A stretch of 26,046 nucleotides of DNA. Source: DASTCC01 sp035711465. GTDB taxonomy: Bacteria; Acidobacteriota; Vicinamibacteria; Vicinamibacterales; SCN-69-37. The translations under genes were made by a program, and so were the position numbers. Where the stretch lies: the NCBI GenBank assembly GCA_035711465.1, contig DASTCC010000157.1, positions 1-26,046 of the forward strand, read 5' to 3'. The notes beneath the pieces were generated by a model. The model did no database searches. It saw only the letters and a list, made by a program, of their open reading frames with translations, and was not told the origin of the DNA. How positions within the stretch are numbered: the stretch's first letter is position 1; each line of letters starts with the position of its first letter. Positions 1-7,142 of this stretch are shown piece after piece.

Positions 1-5
1 AGGTA

Positions 6-79
6 GGCTGCGGGCTGCGGGCTGCGGGCTGCGGGCTGCGGGCTGCGGGCTGCGGGCTGCGGGCTGCGGGCTGCGGGCT
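6..79. repeat. heptamer tandem array GGCTGCG, 10 copies
   Basis: Ten uninterrupted identical copies of the heptamer GGCTGCG, plus a partial eleventh, end on the stop codon of the neighbouring minus-strand L,D-transpeptidase (the CTA at 78-80 is its TAG). The array continues to the window edge, so its true length is unknown. A degenerate array with a related unit (RGGYTGC) occurs at 5483-5517. The perfect identity suggests recent expansion by slippage. Copy number in an assembly should be treated with caution. Confidence 0.95.
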
Positions 80-776
80 ATCGTTTCGATTCTGCAGCCG
101 CCGCGCAATCTCCAAGCAACCGCGAGCCGTTGAGCCAGGCCTGGTCGGGGTAGTACGCAAAGATCAGATTGCCGCCCTTGATGCGGTCGATGAACTCGCG
201 CGCGACGTTGTCGCCGAGCGCCGGGCAGCCCCAGCTGCGGCCGAGGCGGCCGTTGGCGCGGGCGAACTCGTCGCTCACGTACGGCGCGCCGTGGACGACG
301 ATGGCGCGCTCGCGGGCGCGATCGTTGAAGCCGTCGTCGAGGCCATCCAGCCGCAGCGAGTAGCCGTTGCGGCCGGTGTAGGTGTCCGCGGTCACGAACA
401 GGCCGAGGCTCGACTGATGCGAGTCGGCGACGTTCGAAAAGGCGGTCGCCAGATTCTCACCGCTGCCCGCGCCGTGGGCGACGAGCTCGTGGTGCAGCAG
501 CTTGCCGGTGGCAAGGTCGAACGTCCAGAGCCGCTTCTCGGTGGAAGGCCTCGAGTAATCGATGATCGTCAGCGACACCGGATCGTCGACGAGACCGGCC
601 CGCGATGCGCACGAGGCGGCGCCGAGCGCGCGATCGAGCACCTGAACGTCGATCGTGGCTGGCGCTGGTCGCGTCCAGGCCTCACGCCGCCATTCGTCCG
701 CGGTGCGCGGTTCGGCGGCAGCGGCCATGGGCCGCATCGCGAGCGCGGTAAGGCTGGCAATCACGGCGAGCGCCAC
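78..776 (-). CDS. murein L,D-transpeptidase catalytic domain protein (YkuD_2-like), exported
   Basis: 232 aa. The N-terminus is hydrophobic and followed by Ala-Ala-Ala-Glu-Pro, a plausible signal peptide with cleavage near residue 22. The catalytic core shows Val-His-Gly-Ala at 161-164 and Ser-Trp-Gly-Cys-Pro-Ala-Leu at 181-187. This is the H...SxGCPA signature of the YkuD_2 family, and Cys184 would be the nucleophile. Such enzymes form or exchange 3-3 cross-links, or attach proteins to peptidoglycan, in the periplasm. The GTG start at 776 is the first standard start codon, but the frame stays open upstream to about 928 and encodes Arg-rich residues just before it (RPWRAPR). The real n-region may therefore begin upstream at a non-standard codon. 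A TATACT hexamer (896-891) could be a -10 element. It lies 169 nt downstream of a second L,D-transpeptidase on the same strand. Confidence 0.85.
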   Translation of the reverse strand: MALAVIASLTALAMRPMAAAAEPRTADEWRREAWTRPAPATIDVQVLDRALGAASCASRAGLVDDPVSLTIIDYSRPSTEKRLWTFDLATGKLLHHELVAHGAGSGENLATAFSNVADSHQSSLGLFVTADTYTGRNGYSLRLDGLDDGFNDRARERAIVVHGAPYVSDEFARANGRLGRSWGCPALGDNVAREFIDRIKGGNLIFAYYPDQAWLNGSRLLGDCAAAAESKR

Positions 777-945
777 AGACGTGCGCGGCGCCCGCCAGGG
801 GCGAGAGTAGTTGTTCTGCTGCTCCAGAACCGACTCCGATCGATACGGCAGATCTACTGCTGGCAGGGATCCGTAATTGCTGTATCGACCAGTATAGCCC
901 GACCCTGGAGCCCGCGGGCGCCAGAGTTACGATCTGAGTCCGCTG

Positions 946-2355
946 CTATTCGGTTCCGGCGACCGTCCCCGGCGTGCCGCGGCCCCGCCTCTGCCGCGCG
1001 TCGTACTTGTAGACGTCCGACAGGAAGACCGGCTGTCCGTCGGCGCCGACGACGACGGTGAAATAGACGATGTGCACCGGCAGCCGCTCGCGAAGCGGGA
1101 CCTGAGCCTCGGTGCGGCCGGCCATCGCGGCCCGAATCCGCTCCGGCGTCCACTCCGGCCGGTCGCGAAGCACGTACTCGGCGAGCGTTGCCGGCTCGGC
1201 GAGCCGCACGCAGCCGTGGCTCAACGCCCGCATCTCGCGCTTGAAGAACGACGTCGAGGGCGTGTCGTGCAGGTAGACGTTGTGCCGGTTCGGCAGCATG
1301 AACTTGACGTTGCCGAGCGCGTTGCCGGCGCCGGGCCGTTGCCGCAGCAGCACGCCCTTCACCTGGTCGGCTGCTTCCCAATCGATCTCGTCCGGATCCA
1401 CCCGTCGTGGTCCCGACCCCGACACGCGCAGCACTTCGATGCCGTTGCGGGCGAGGTAGTCGGGATCGTCCGCGGCGAGCCGCGCGGTCTCGGCCGTCGC
1501 GATCGACTCCGGGATGTTCCAGTAGGGCCGGAACACGACCGTCTCCATGTCGCGGCTGAACACCGGCGTCTCGTTGCCGCGCTTGCCGACGACGACGCGC
1601 ATCTCGAATCGGGTCTCGCCCTGCTCGCGCGCCTGGAGCGTGAACGCGGGAATGTTGACGAGCAGATGACGATCGCCCAGGTCGTCCGGCATCCAGCGCC
1701 AGCGTTCGAGGTTGACCGCCACCTGCTCCATACGCGCGTCGTCGGGACTGTCTACGCGTCGCAATTCGTCGAGCAGGCGCCGGAGCGCGGCGTATTCGGG
1801 ATGCCGGGGCGCGAGCGCGTCCGTCCAGTCGACAAGTCGATCGCGCTGGACGGCGTCCGACAGCGACGCCGCCAGATCCGGCGGCGGCCGGCGCGCCTTC
1901 CAGCTCGAGCTGATCGCCGACGGCGACGTGCGCCCGACGGCGACGTCGTGGCCGAGCGCCATCAGCGCGGTGGTGACGCGAATGTCGAAGGCCGCGAGCT
2001 CGGCACCGAGCGCGTCGCCGATCGACTCGCTCTTCTGTATGGCGTCCCACGCCCGCGCGATGCCAGCGGCGTCGTAGTCGGCGGGCGCAAGCCCGTGCGT
2101 CGCGGATGCGTCGATCGCCGCGCGCGCCGCGTCGACGCGGTCGTCGTCGCGCCACGCGAGCCGATGCTCGCGCGTCTCGTAGAACGTCCGGACGGAGGGC
2201 CAGAGAGCCTTGACGCGCGCCGTTTTCGGCGTCGCGTCAAGGGCGCGAGCGAGCGCGCCGGCGATCTGATCGCGACTCACCGGAGCGCCACAACTGGTGA
2301 CGCCGAGGGCGAGTGCGATCGCGGCCGATGCGGTCAACACGCGTGAACGAATCAC
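946..2355 (-). CDS. L,D-transpeptidase lipoprotein, YcbB/LdtD-like
   Basis: 469 aa. The N-terminus ends in a lipobox-like Gly-Val-Thr-Ser-Cys (Cys22), so it is probably a lipoprotein. Residues about 40-200 are a helical region resembling the scaffold domain of YcbB-type enzymes. Residues about 230-440 are the YkuD catalytic domain, with His-Asp-Thr-Pro-Ser (363-367) and Ser-His-Gly-Cys-Val-Arg (379-384); Cys382 is the nucleophile. It would make 3-3 cross-links in peptidoglycan. The peptidoglycan-binding domain that sits between scaffold and catalytic domains in E. coli LdtD has no room here: only about 10 residues separate the helical region from the motif that precedes the YkuD fold. The start is GTG, with AGGGG 3 nt upstream. 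The second L,D-transpeptidase gene follows downstream on the same strand. Confidence 0.9.
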   Translation of the reverse strand: MIRSRVLTASAAIALALGVTSCGAPVSRDQIAGALARALDATPKTARVKALWPSVRTFYETREHRLAWRDDDRVDAARAAIDASATHGLAPADYDAAGIARAWDAIQKSESIGDALGAELAAFDIRVTTALMALGHDVAVGRTSPSAISSSWKARRPPPDLAASLSDAVQRDRLVDWTDALAPRHPEYAALRRLLDELRRVDSPDDARMEQVAVNLERWRWMPDDLGDRHLLVNIPAFTLQAREQGETRFEMRVVVGKRGNETPVFSRDMETVVFRPYWNIPESIATAETARLAADDPDYLARNGIEVLRVSGSGPRRVDPDEIDWEAADQVKGVLLRQRPGAGNALGNVKFMLPNRHNVYLHDTPSTSFFKREMRALSHGCVRLAEPATLAEYVLRDRPEWTPERIRAAMAGRTEAQVPLRERLPVHIVYFTVVVGADGQPVFLSDVYKYDARQRRGRGTPGTVAGTE

Positions 2356-2367
2356 GATCCCCTAATG

Positions 2368-2383
2368 AGCAAAGCATGTGCCG
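2368..2383 (-). promoter_or_regulatory. weak sigma54-like -24/-12 site
   Basis: On the minus strand the bases read CGGCACATGCTTTGCT, against the consensus TGGCACRNNNNTTGCW; only the first base differs. The predicted transcription start (about 2357) falls almost on the GTG of the L,D-transpeptidase at 2355. That would imply a leaderless message or a start codon further in, so the call is weak. Confidence 0.3.
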
Positions 2384-2393
2384 GGGACGCGCC

Positions 2394-2420
2394 GGCGGGA
2401 ATCCCGCCTGGATCAGGCGG
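2394..2420. terminator. two overlapping, mutually exclusive hairpins
   Basis: GGCGGGA-A-TCCCGCC (2394-2408) and CCGCCTG-GAT-CAGGCGG (2404-2420) are both perfect inverted repeats, and they share the bases CCGCC. Only one stem can form at a time. They lie 60 nt downstream of the stop of the secreted repeat protein (2480) and just ahead of the L,D-transpeptidase start. They may terminate the former transcript or act as a switch in the leader of the latter. There is no T-run on either side. Confidence 0.4.
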
Positions 2421-2479
2421 AATTCACGCCGTCGCACGGGGACCGTGGAAGCCCGACATGGCGGGTTTCCCAGGGCGTC

Positions 2480-4378
2480 CTACTGCTTGAAGTTGACGCG
2501 GATGTTCTGCACGCGGCGCGCGCCCGGCTCGATCGTCACGGTGACCGATGCCGGCGCGAGCGACTCGAGGAGCTTCGGATCGAACCACTGGCCCGGTTCC
2601 AGATCGACGACCGCGGCCAGACGATACGCGCCGGCGGGAAGGTTCGCGAATCGGAACTGTCCCTGCGTCGACGGCCGCGTGGCGACGACGCGTCGCGCCT
2701 GCGGCACCCAGAAACGCGAGTCGTCGGCGTAGAGCACGACGGTGAACTCCGGCCGCGGATCGCCCTTGGGATCCTCGAGCGTGCCGGAGAGCTCCCCCAT
2801 CCGCGGCGCGAACGTCAGGACGCCGCCGGCGACGTTCTCGCCGGGTTTCACCTCGAGCGGAAAATCCAGCGAGTCGACGCCGCCGAAGACAGACGAGATC
2901 GGCAGGAAGTCCGGCGCGCCGATCGCCGCGACGATGCGGTAGCGTCCCGGCAGCACGCCGCGCAGCGTGAAGCGTCCGTCGGCGTCGACCGGCACCGAGC
3001 GCGACGCCGGGATCTCGCCGAGATCCTCGCTGCCTTCGACGCGCTGCGCGCGCACCGCGAGCCGTCGCAGGTCGGCGGGCGGCGGGCCGCCCTCGAAGAC
3101 GAGCGACCCCGAGATCGTCATCCCCGGCTGCAGCGTCAGCACGAGGCCGTCGACCGACTGGCCGCCGAGCGCGATCTCGCTCTGCGCGAAGAGGACGGCC
3201 GGCGGCGGATCTTCGCTGCCGGATCCGGCCTTCTCCGCCTTGGCCATCGCCGCACCGACGGCATAGCCCTCGGCGAACGCCGCCGACGCGCCCGCGGGCA
3301 AGCCGGCGGTGCGCGGCTCGAAGATCGCAAACGCGGTGTACGTGCCGGGCGCCAGCCCGTGAAAGGTGAACCGCCCGTCAGCGCCGACGCTGGCGTAACG
3401 CGTGCCGACGCCGGGCAATTGCGCACGGTCGATCAAACGGACGCCGATGCTGCCCGTCACTCCCGCAGGCGCGCCGACGACAGCGCCGGAGACACTGGCG
3501 AAGGACACGCGCTGCAACTGGAGATCGATGTTGCTCTTCTCCTCGCCGGCCTCGACGTGAATCGCCTTCGCTTCCGATCCGCTGAGGGTGTTCGGATAGT
3601 AGACGAGCGCGTAGCCGTCGACGGGCCGCGCGATCGTGCTCTCGGGCATGCGCTCCATCATCGCCCTGACTTCGACCGCTCCGCCGCCGCCCCGCGAGGC
3701 CAGCTCCGCGACGCGCGCTTTCATCACGTCGAGTCGCTGCGCCTCGGCGCCGTACGGGTCGCGCAGGCCGGCGCTGACGAAGTAATCGCCCGGCTGCAGC
3801 TGCGGCGCCCGATAGATGCCGCGGTCGTCGGTCTCGGCCACCGCCACCGCATGAGGCACCGCGAATCCGCTCCGCCACGACACGCGATAGATCCGCACGC
3901 TCGCGCCGAAGGCCGGCTCGCCGGCGTCGTCGAGCACAAGTCCGGTGATCACGCCACCGCGTCCGACCGGCATCGAAACGTTCGTGATCTTCTGGCCTTC
4001 GGCAAGCTCGATCGCGGTGCCGGGCCGTCCCGATCCCGGCTGACGCTGCCCGTAGATGGATTCGAGCAAGCCGGCTTTGCCTGCAGTCAGGGTGTACGCG
4101 CCGGCGGGGAGCTCGGAGAAGCCGAACCGGCCTTGATCGTCCGTGAATACCGTCCTGCCCGCGGGCTGTCCGGCCGCGGCAAGCGAGACGGTCGCACGCC
4201 GGACGACGCGCCCGGTGTCGGCGGCGACAACCACTCCTTCGATGAGGCCGGTTGCGGTCGCGGCCGCCGCCGCCGCGTCCCTGACCGGCGGCCTCTGCGG
4301 CACCTGGCCGCTGGAAACCGCCGCAGTCAAGGTCAGCGACAGCACGCAGAGAAGAATGAACGGAGGCCGTGATGGCAT
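2480..4378 (-). CDS. secreted carboxypeptidase-regulatory-like repeat protein
   Basis: 632 aa, with a clear signal peptide (hydrophobic residues about 7-20, cleavage near Ser-Gly-Gln 23-25). The body is a string of beta-sandwich repeats of the carboxypeptidase-regulatory/Cna-B-like type. Each has a Gly-x-(Ile/Val)-x-Gly opening strand, Asp-Asp-x-Gly-x-(Phe/Tyr) in the middle and Leu-x-x-Gly-x-Tyr at the end. Examples are residues 44-95, 143-200, about 310-360, about 430-485 and about 530-630. No protease, TonB or other catalytic domain is visible, so a structural or binding role outside the membrane is likely but unproven. Such proteins are numerous in Acidobacteriota. There is no Shine-Dalgarno sequence before the ATG, which fits the near-leaderless promoter described just upstream. 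Confidence 0.85.
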   Translation of the reverse strand: MPSRPPFILLCVLSLTLTAAVSSGQVPQRPPVRDAAAAAATATGLIEGVVVAADTGRVVRRATVSLAAAGQPAGRTVFTDDQGRFGFSELPAGAYTLTAGKAGLLESIYGQRQPGSGRPGTAIELAEGQKITNVSMPVGRGGVITGLVLDDAGEPAFGASVRIYRVSWRSGFAVPHAVAVAETDDRGIYRAPQLQPGDYFVSAGLRDPYGAEAQRLDVMKARVAELASRGGGGAVEVRAMMERMPESTIARPVDGYALVYYPNTLSGSEAKAIHVEAGEEKSNIDLQLQRVSFASVSGAVVGAPAGVTGSIGVRLIDRAQLPGVGTRYASVGADGRFTFHGLAPGTYTAFAIFEPRTAGLPAGASAAFAEGYAVGAAMAKAEKAGSGSEDPPPAVLFAQSEIALGGQSVDGLVLTLQPGMTISGSLVFEGGPPPADLRRLAVRAQRVEGSEDLGEIPASRSVPVDADGRFTLRGVLPGRYRIVAAIGAPDFLPISSVFGGVDSLDFPLEVKPGENVAGGVLTFAPRMGELSGTLEDPKGDPRPEFTVVLYADDSRFWVPQARRVVATRPSTQGQFRFANLPAGAYRLAAVVDLEPGQWFDPKLLESLAPASVTVTIEPGARRVQNIRVNFKQ

Positions 4379-4387
4379 GCCCGAGAA

Positions 4388-4415
4388 GGTATACGAATCA
4401 ATTCGTAAATGTCAA
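4388..4415 (-). promoter_or_regulatory. sigma70-like promoter of the secreted repeat protein
   Basis: The minus strand reads TTGACA (4415-4410), a 16-nt spacer, then TATACC (4393-4388). The -35 is perfect and the -10 matches 4 of 6. The predicted transcription start is about 4381, leaving only about 3 nt before the ATG at 4378. This explains the missing Shine-Dalgarno sequence and suggests leaderless translation. Confidence 0.6.
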
Positions 4416-4428
4416 CGAAGCGTTTCGT
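4393..4428. promoter_or_regulatory. paired operator-like inverted repeats ACGAA-N4-TTCGT
   Basis: Two copies of the 14-bp palindrome ACGAA-N4-TTCGT occupy 4393-4406 and 4415-4428, offset by 22 bp, about two helical turns. The first extends to TACGAAT-CA-ATTCGTA. One lies in the -35/-10 spacer of the minus-strand promoter and the other abuts its -35. This geometry is typical of a dimeric repressor, and the half-site resembles TetR-family operators (inference). The region also lies at the 5' end of the plus-strand gene, so both divergent genes may be co-regulated. No TetR-family gene is in the window. Confidence 0.6.
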
Positions 4429-5473
4429 AATACTAGGCCATCTGCGCCTGACGGCTGTTCGCGACGATAGGTTCACCGTGGCCACCGTCCACCTGCTGCG
4501 GCCGGATTCGATCACGCCGATCCAGATCTATCTGGACCTGCGCGCGCGCCAGCCCGATGCGGCGGCGACGCACATCGACTACGCCTCGGTGCTCCTCTAT
4601 CGCGAGCGCGAATACCTGGCGATGTTCAGCTCGCGCTGGATGATGGGCGACGCGACGCCATCGCCGTCGCCCTCGAGTCCGTTCGCGCCGTTCGACCTGA
4701 CGGAACGGGCAGCGGCCGCGCTCCGTTCGAACCTGGGCGGCCACGCCAGCGGCGATGCGCGGACCGCCCCGGACGATCTCTTCGGACTCAAGGCGGATGC
4801 CGCGGCCGGTCTCACCACGACGCTCGCGCCGACACGCGCCGATCGATTCGGCTGGCTGCTCCTCGCGCAGATGCGCATCGACCTCACGGAGTACGGCGCG
4901 GCGATCGCGGCCGCCGAGCAGGCGGCGATCGCCGGCGAGGCGCCGACGGCACACGCGCTCGTGCATCACGCCGCGCTCGCCGGCCGAGCGCAGTTGCCCA
5001 GAGCCGACGCGATCGCCGAGAGCGCCGCCAAGCGCGCCCGCGCCCTCGTCGGCGCGCGACTTCCCGCCCGCTGGGTCGACGAACGGCGCCGGGCCTTCGA
5101 CGAGCGGCTGCGCAAGCACGCGCTCGGCGTCCGCACGCGCGTCGAGGGCGACGCGTTCACGCGATTCCTGAAGACACCGGCGCAGTTCTGCGCCGACGAG
5201 CGCGACGCCTCGATGGCGAATTTCCGCGACGACCGCGTGCCCGCCGATCTGCAGCCGCTGATTCCACTCGCGCGCGCGCTCGGCGTCGGCGACGACGTCT
5301 GCCGCGCGCATTTCGTCGGCAAACTCTCCCGCCAGGCCCGCCACGACGCGCGCACTCGGATCCACGGCGCCGGCGACGCGATCGATCGCTGGCTCGACTC
5401 AATCGGCCCCCCGCCGTACGAGCATGAGGCAGCGGCGTTCTTCTGGTTGAGACACGCGCTGGATGAGATGTAG
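4409..5473 (+). CDS. protein of unknown function
   Basis: Up to 354 aa; I do not recognise a family. There is no signal peptide or membrane segment, so it is probably cytoplasmic. Residues about 30-75 look like a compact alpha/beta start. A Ser-Pro-rich linker follows near residue 85, and the rest is Ala-rich and helical, with a charged region at 210-240. The high G/C at third positions supports this strand over the equally open antisense frame. The start is uncertain. The ATG at 4409 overlaps the operator repeats and has no Shine-Dalgarno sequence. A GTG at 4478, preceded by ATAGG at about 6 nt, is the likelier start and would remove 23 residues. The gene diverges from the secreted repeat protein. 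Confidence 0.65.
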   Translation: MSTKRFVILGHLRLTAVRDDRFTVATVHLLRPDSITPIQIYLDLRARQPDAAATHIDYASVLLYREREYLAMFSSRWMMGDATPSPSPSSPFAPFDLTERAAAALRSNLGGHASGDARTAPDDLFGLKADAAAGLTTTLAPTRADRFGWLLLAQMRIDLTEYGAAIAAAEQAAIAGEAPTAHALVHHAALAGRAQLPRADAIAESAAKRARALVGARLPARWVDERRRAFDERLRKHALGVRTRVEGDAFTRFLKTPAQFCADERDASMANFRDDRVPADLQPLIPLARALGVGDDVCRAHFVGKLSRQARHDARTRIHGAGDAIDRWLDSIGPPPYEHEAAAFFWLRHALDEM

Positions 5474-5482
5474 GCGGACTTC

Positions 5483-5524
5483 AGGCTGCAGGTTGCGGGC
5501 TGCGAGCTGCAGGTTGCAGCTCGC
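5483..5524. repeat. degenerate heptamer array RGGYTGC
   Basis: Six consecutive period-7 units: AGGCTGC, AGGTTGC, GGGCTGC, GAGCTGC, AGGTTGC, AGCTCGC. It lies 10 nt after the stop of the unknown-function gene. The unit is related to the perfect array at 6-79, and may be an older, decayed copy of the same kind of array. Confidence 0.8.
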
Positions 5525-5541
5525 GGTGTTGAGAGGCATTC

Positions 5542-5568
5542 ACCGTGAAACTCGTGAAGACCGGGAAG
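5542..5568. repeat. short degenerate nonamer array
   Basis: Three period-9 units, ACCGTGAAA, CTCGTGAAG and ACCGGGAAG, follow soon after the heptamer array in the same non-coding gap. The period matches the nonamer arrays at 11842-12050, but the sequence does not. Confidence 0.5.
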
Positions 5569-5584
5569 AAGACTGTTTGAAAAA

Positions 5585-5867
5585 CAACCTTCACGGCGCC
5601 GAGCTGCCTGGCGCGGCGGTCGATGTCGGCGCGCAGACTGGCCGCTTCGATGGCGCGCGGATCGGCCCGCGGGACGCGCAGGTTCACGCCCGATGCGCCG
5701 CCGCCGACTCTCACCGGCGCCTTCAGGCCCATCGTCACCGACGCCGCGCCGCGCCGTGCCGGCTTTCCGTGAAGCGGAACGTGAACCGCTTCGGTTGCAG
5801 TGGTTCGAGGGTCATCGGCGCCTTCGGGGTCCACCGCGGTTGGCCGTCCTCGGTCTGGGTGAGGCCG
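5585..5867 (-). pseudogene. possible decayed coding remnant downstream of the uracil-DNA glycosylase
   Basis: This fills most of the 395-bp gap between the unknown-function gene and the glycosylase. On the minus strand, the frame continuing past the glycosylase stop reads coherently for about 45 residues (including PRWTPKAPMTLEPLQPKRF). It then stops at a TGA near 5736. An adjacent frame then carries coherent codons for about 45 residues (including LRVPRADPRAIEAASLRADI). Third-position G/C is high in both pieces, as in real genes here. A single frameshift in the GGCGCGGCGCGG tract would join them. There is no credible start, and I do not recognise the product. It could equally be non-coding DNA. 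Confidence 0.25.
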
Positions 5868-6443
5868 TCAGTCGATCGGCAACGTGCGGAGGTGGACGCG
5901 GCCTACGGCGTCGTGCAGCTCGCGGAACAACCGTGCAAAATCCTTCGCCTGATGATTGGCGTTGAGGCCGCTCGTGTTCGGCAGCACCCAGAGCCGCGCG
6001 TCGCCGAGACGCTCATCCTGCGCGCCGACGATTGCGAGCGGACGCTCGAACGCGACCCGGTAAGCGCCGATGCCGACGAGGGCGACGAACCGAGGACGGT
6101 GACGACGGACTTTGGCGGCGAGGCGCGCGCGGCCCGCTCGCAGCTCTTCGGGCTGGAGCTCGCTTGCCGCGGCCGTCGACCGCGCGACCAGGTTCGTGAC
6201 GCCGAGCCGGTAGCGGAGGAGCTCGCGGTCCTCGAACGCGGTGAGCCGGCGTGGCGTGAAGCCGGCGTCGTGGAGGGCGGGCCAGAAGCGATTGCCGGCG
6301 CGTGCGAAGTGATGGCCGACGGCGGCCGAATAGAGCCCCGGATTGATGCCGACGAACAGGACGTCGAGCCCGGGCCCGATGACGTCGCGGAGGGTGCGGC
6401 CTCTGGCCGCGCGAACGTCACCGGGCGCCGGGCGCAGGCTCAC
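5868..6443 (-). CDS. mug: mismatch-specific uracil-DNA glycosylase (Mug/TDG family)
   Basis: 191 aa from the GTG at 6443. Motif 1 is Gly-Ile-Asn-Pro-Gly at 32-36, with the conserved Asn34 of the Mug/TDG family. It is followed by the family-typical His-His-Phe-Ala-x-x-x-Asn-Arg-Phe-Trp (44-54). Motif 2 is Leu-Pro-Asn-Thr-Ser-Gly-Leu-Asn at 154-161, which enters the minor groove. The enzyme excises uracil (and thymine or alkylated cytosine) from mismatches with G. The start codon GTG overlaps the stop of the upstream glycine-zipper gene in a GTGA arrangement, which indicates translational coupling. A longer open frame upstream is a shadow of that gene. The length agrees with family members of about 165-200 aa. 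Confidence 0.92.
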   Translation of the reverse strand: MSLRPAPGDVRAARGRTLRDVIGPGLDVLFVGINPGLYSAAVGHHFARAGNRFWPALHDAGFTPRRLTAFEDRELLRYRLGVTNLVARSTAAASELQPEELRAGRARLAAKVRRHRPRFVALVGIGAYRVAFERPLAIVGAQDERLGDARLWVLPNTSGLNANHQAKDFARLFRELHDAVGRVHLRTLPID

Positions 6444-6988
6444 CGGTCGCGGGTCCGCAGGACTTCGTAGAGCGTCGCGCCGCCGCCGCCGGCCGCGGCG
6501 CCGATCGCCTCGCCCTTCTTGCCGCCGAGGAGCGCACCGATGGCCGCGCCCGCGCCGGCCGATCCGCCGATGATGGCCACCCGCTTCTGCCAGGAGCGGC
6601 CGTTGCTCGCGCGCCGCACCGGCGCCGACGTCCGCGCCGGCTCGATCACACGCGGCGCCGATTGCACCGTTGCCACTTGCGGCGCCTCGGCGATCGTGTA
6701 GCCGGCGGGCACCGCGCGCGCGGTACGGGGCGCCGCCGCCGGCGCCGCCCACTCGCTGCCGTTCGCGATCGCCATCGTCGCGATCGCGCCGTCAGCTGGG
6801 ACGCAACGGACGACGACCTGCGCAGTCGAGGACTGCCGGGATACGACGGCCTGCTGCGTTGGATCGCAAGCGACGGCCATCTCGTTCATCGCCCCGGCAC
6901 GAGCCGATCCGGTCTCGCGCCACATGAATACCGCGCCGAGCATCACCACGCCGGCAACAATCCACCCGAGCCGATCTCGACCGACCAT
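6440..6988 (-). CDS. glycine-zipper domain membrane protein
   Basis: 182 aa. One N-terminal membrane segment (residues 8-24) is followed by a low-complexity Ala/Pro/Val-rich periplasmic region (about 40-130). The C-terminal glycine zipper (139-173) has Gly-Gly-Ser-Ala-Gly-Ala-Gly and a Gly-Gly-Lys-Lys-Gly turn. The latter is the usual signature of YMGG/Rick_17kDa-like envelope proteins, whose precise role is mostly unknown. Two Cys (41, 62) lie in the exported part. The ATG at 6988 is chosen over the GTG at 6994 because GGGAGG sits 8 nt upstream of the former but only 2 nt from the latter. The last 4 bp overlap the glycosylase start, so the two genes share an mRNA despite unrelated functions. 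Confidence 0.8.
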   Translation of the reverse strand: MVGRDRLGWIVAGVVMLGAVFMWRETGSARAGAMNEMAVACDPTQQAVVSRQSSTAQVVVRCVPADGAIATMAIANGSEWAAPAAAPRTARAVPAGYTIAEAPQVATVQSAPRVIEPARTSAPVRRASNGRSWQKRVAIIGGSAGAGAAIGALLGGKKGEAIGAAAGGGGATLYEVLRTRDR

Positions 6989-7142
6989 GTCCACGCCCTC
7001 CCGTGTTCAAGGACACAGTGATCAACATGCATGCCAGCCGAGCGCGTCATCAACCGCGTCGTATTCATCGATTCGATTCGCAGGTGAGTGGATCGCCACC
7101 GGACATCGTCCCCTGCAGGCGACGATCGCCGGCGCCACGGCA

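Noticed and set aside
6..79. CRISPR array
   Set aside because: The units are 7 bp with no spacers. The other arrays are likewise contiguous, and no cas genes are present.
1072..2346. 424-aa plus-strand ORF opposite the L,D-transpeptidase
   Set aside because: It is Arg/His/Asp-rich shadow composition with no motif; the minus strand carries the lipobox and the SHGCVR catalytic motif.
2378..4372. 664-aa plus-strand ORF opposite the secreted repeat protein
   Set aside because: It is a GC-driven antisense frame; the minus strand has the signal peptide, repeat domains and promoter.
4433..5365. 310-aa minus-strand ORF opposite the unknown-function gene
   Set aside because: It is Arg-rich with no domain, and third-position G/C favours the plus strand. 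Since neither strand has a recognised family, this rejection is less certain than the others.
6444..6752. N-terminal extension of the uracil-DNA glycosylase
   Set aside because: It is Arg/Gly shadow of the glycine-zipper gene; the GTGA overlap gives a natural start at 6443.
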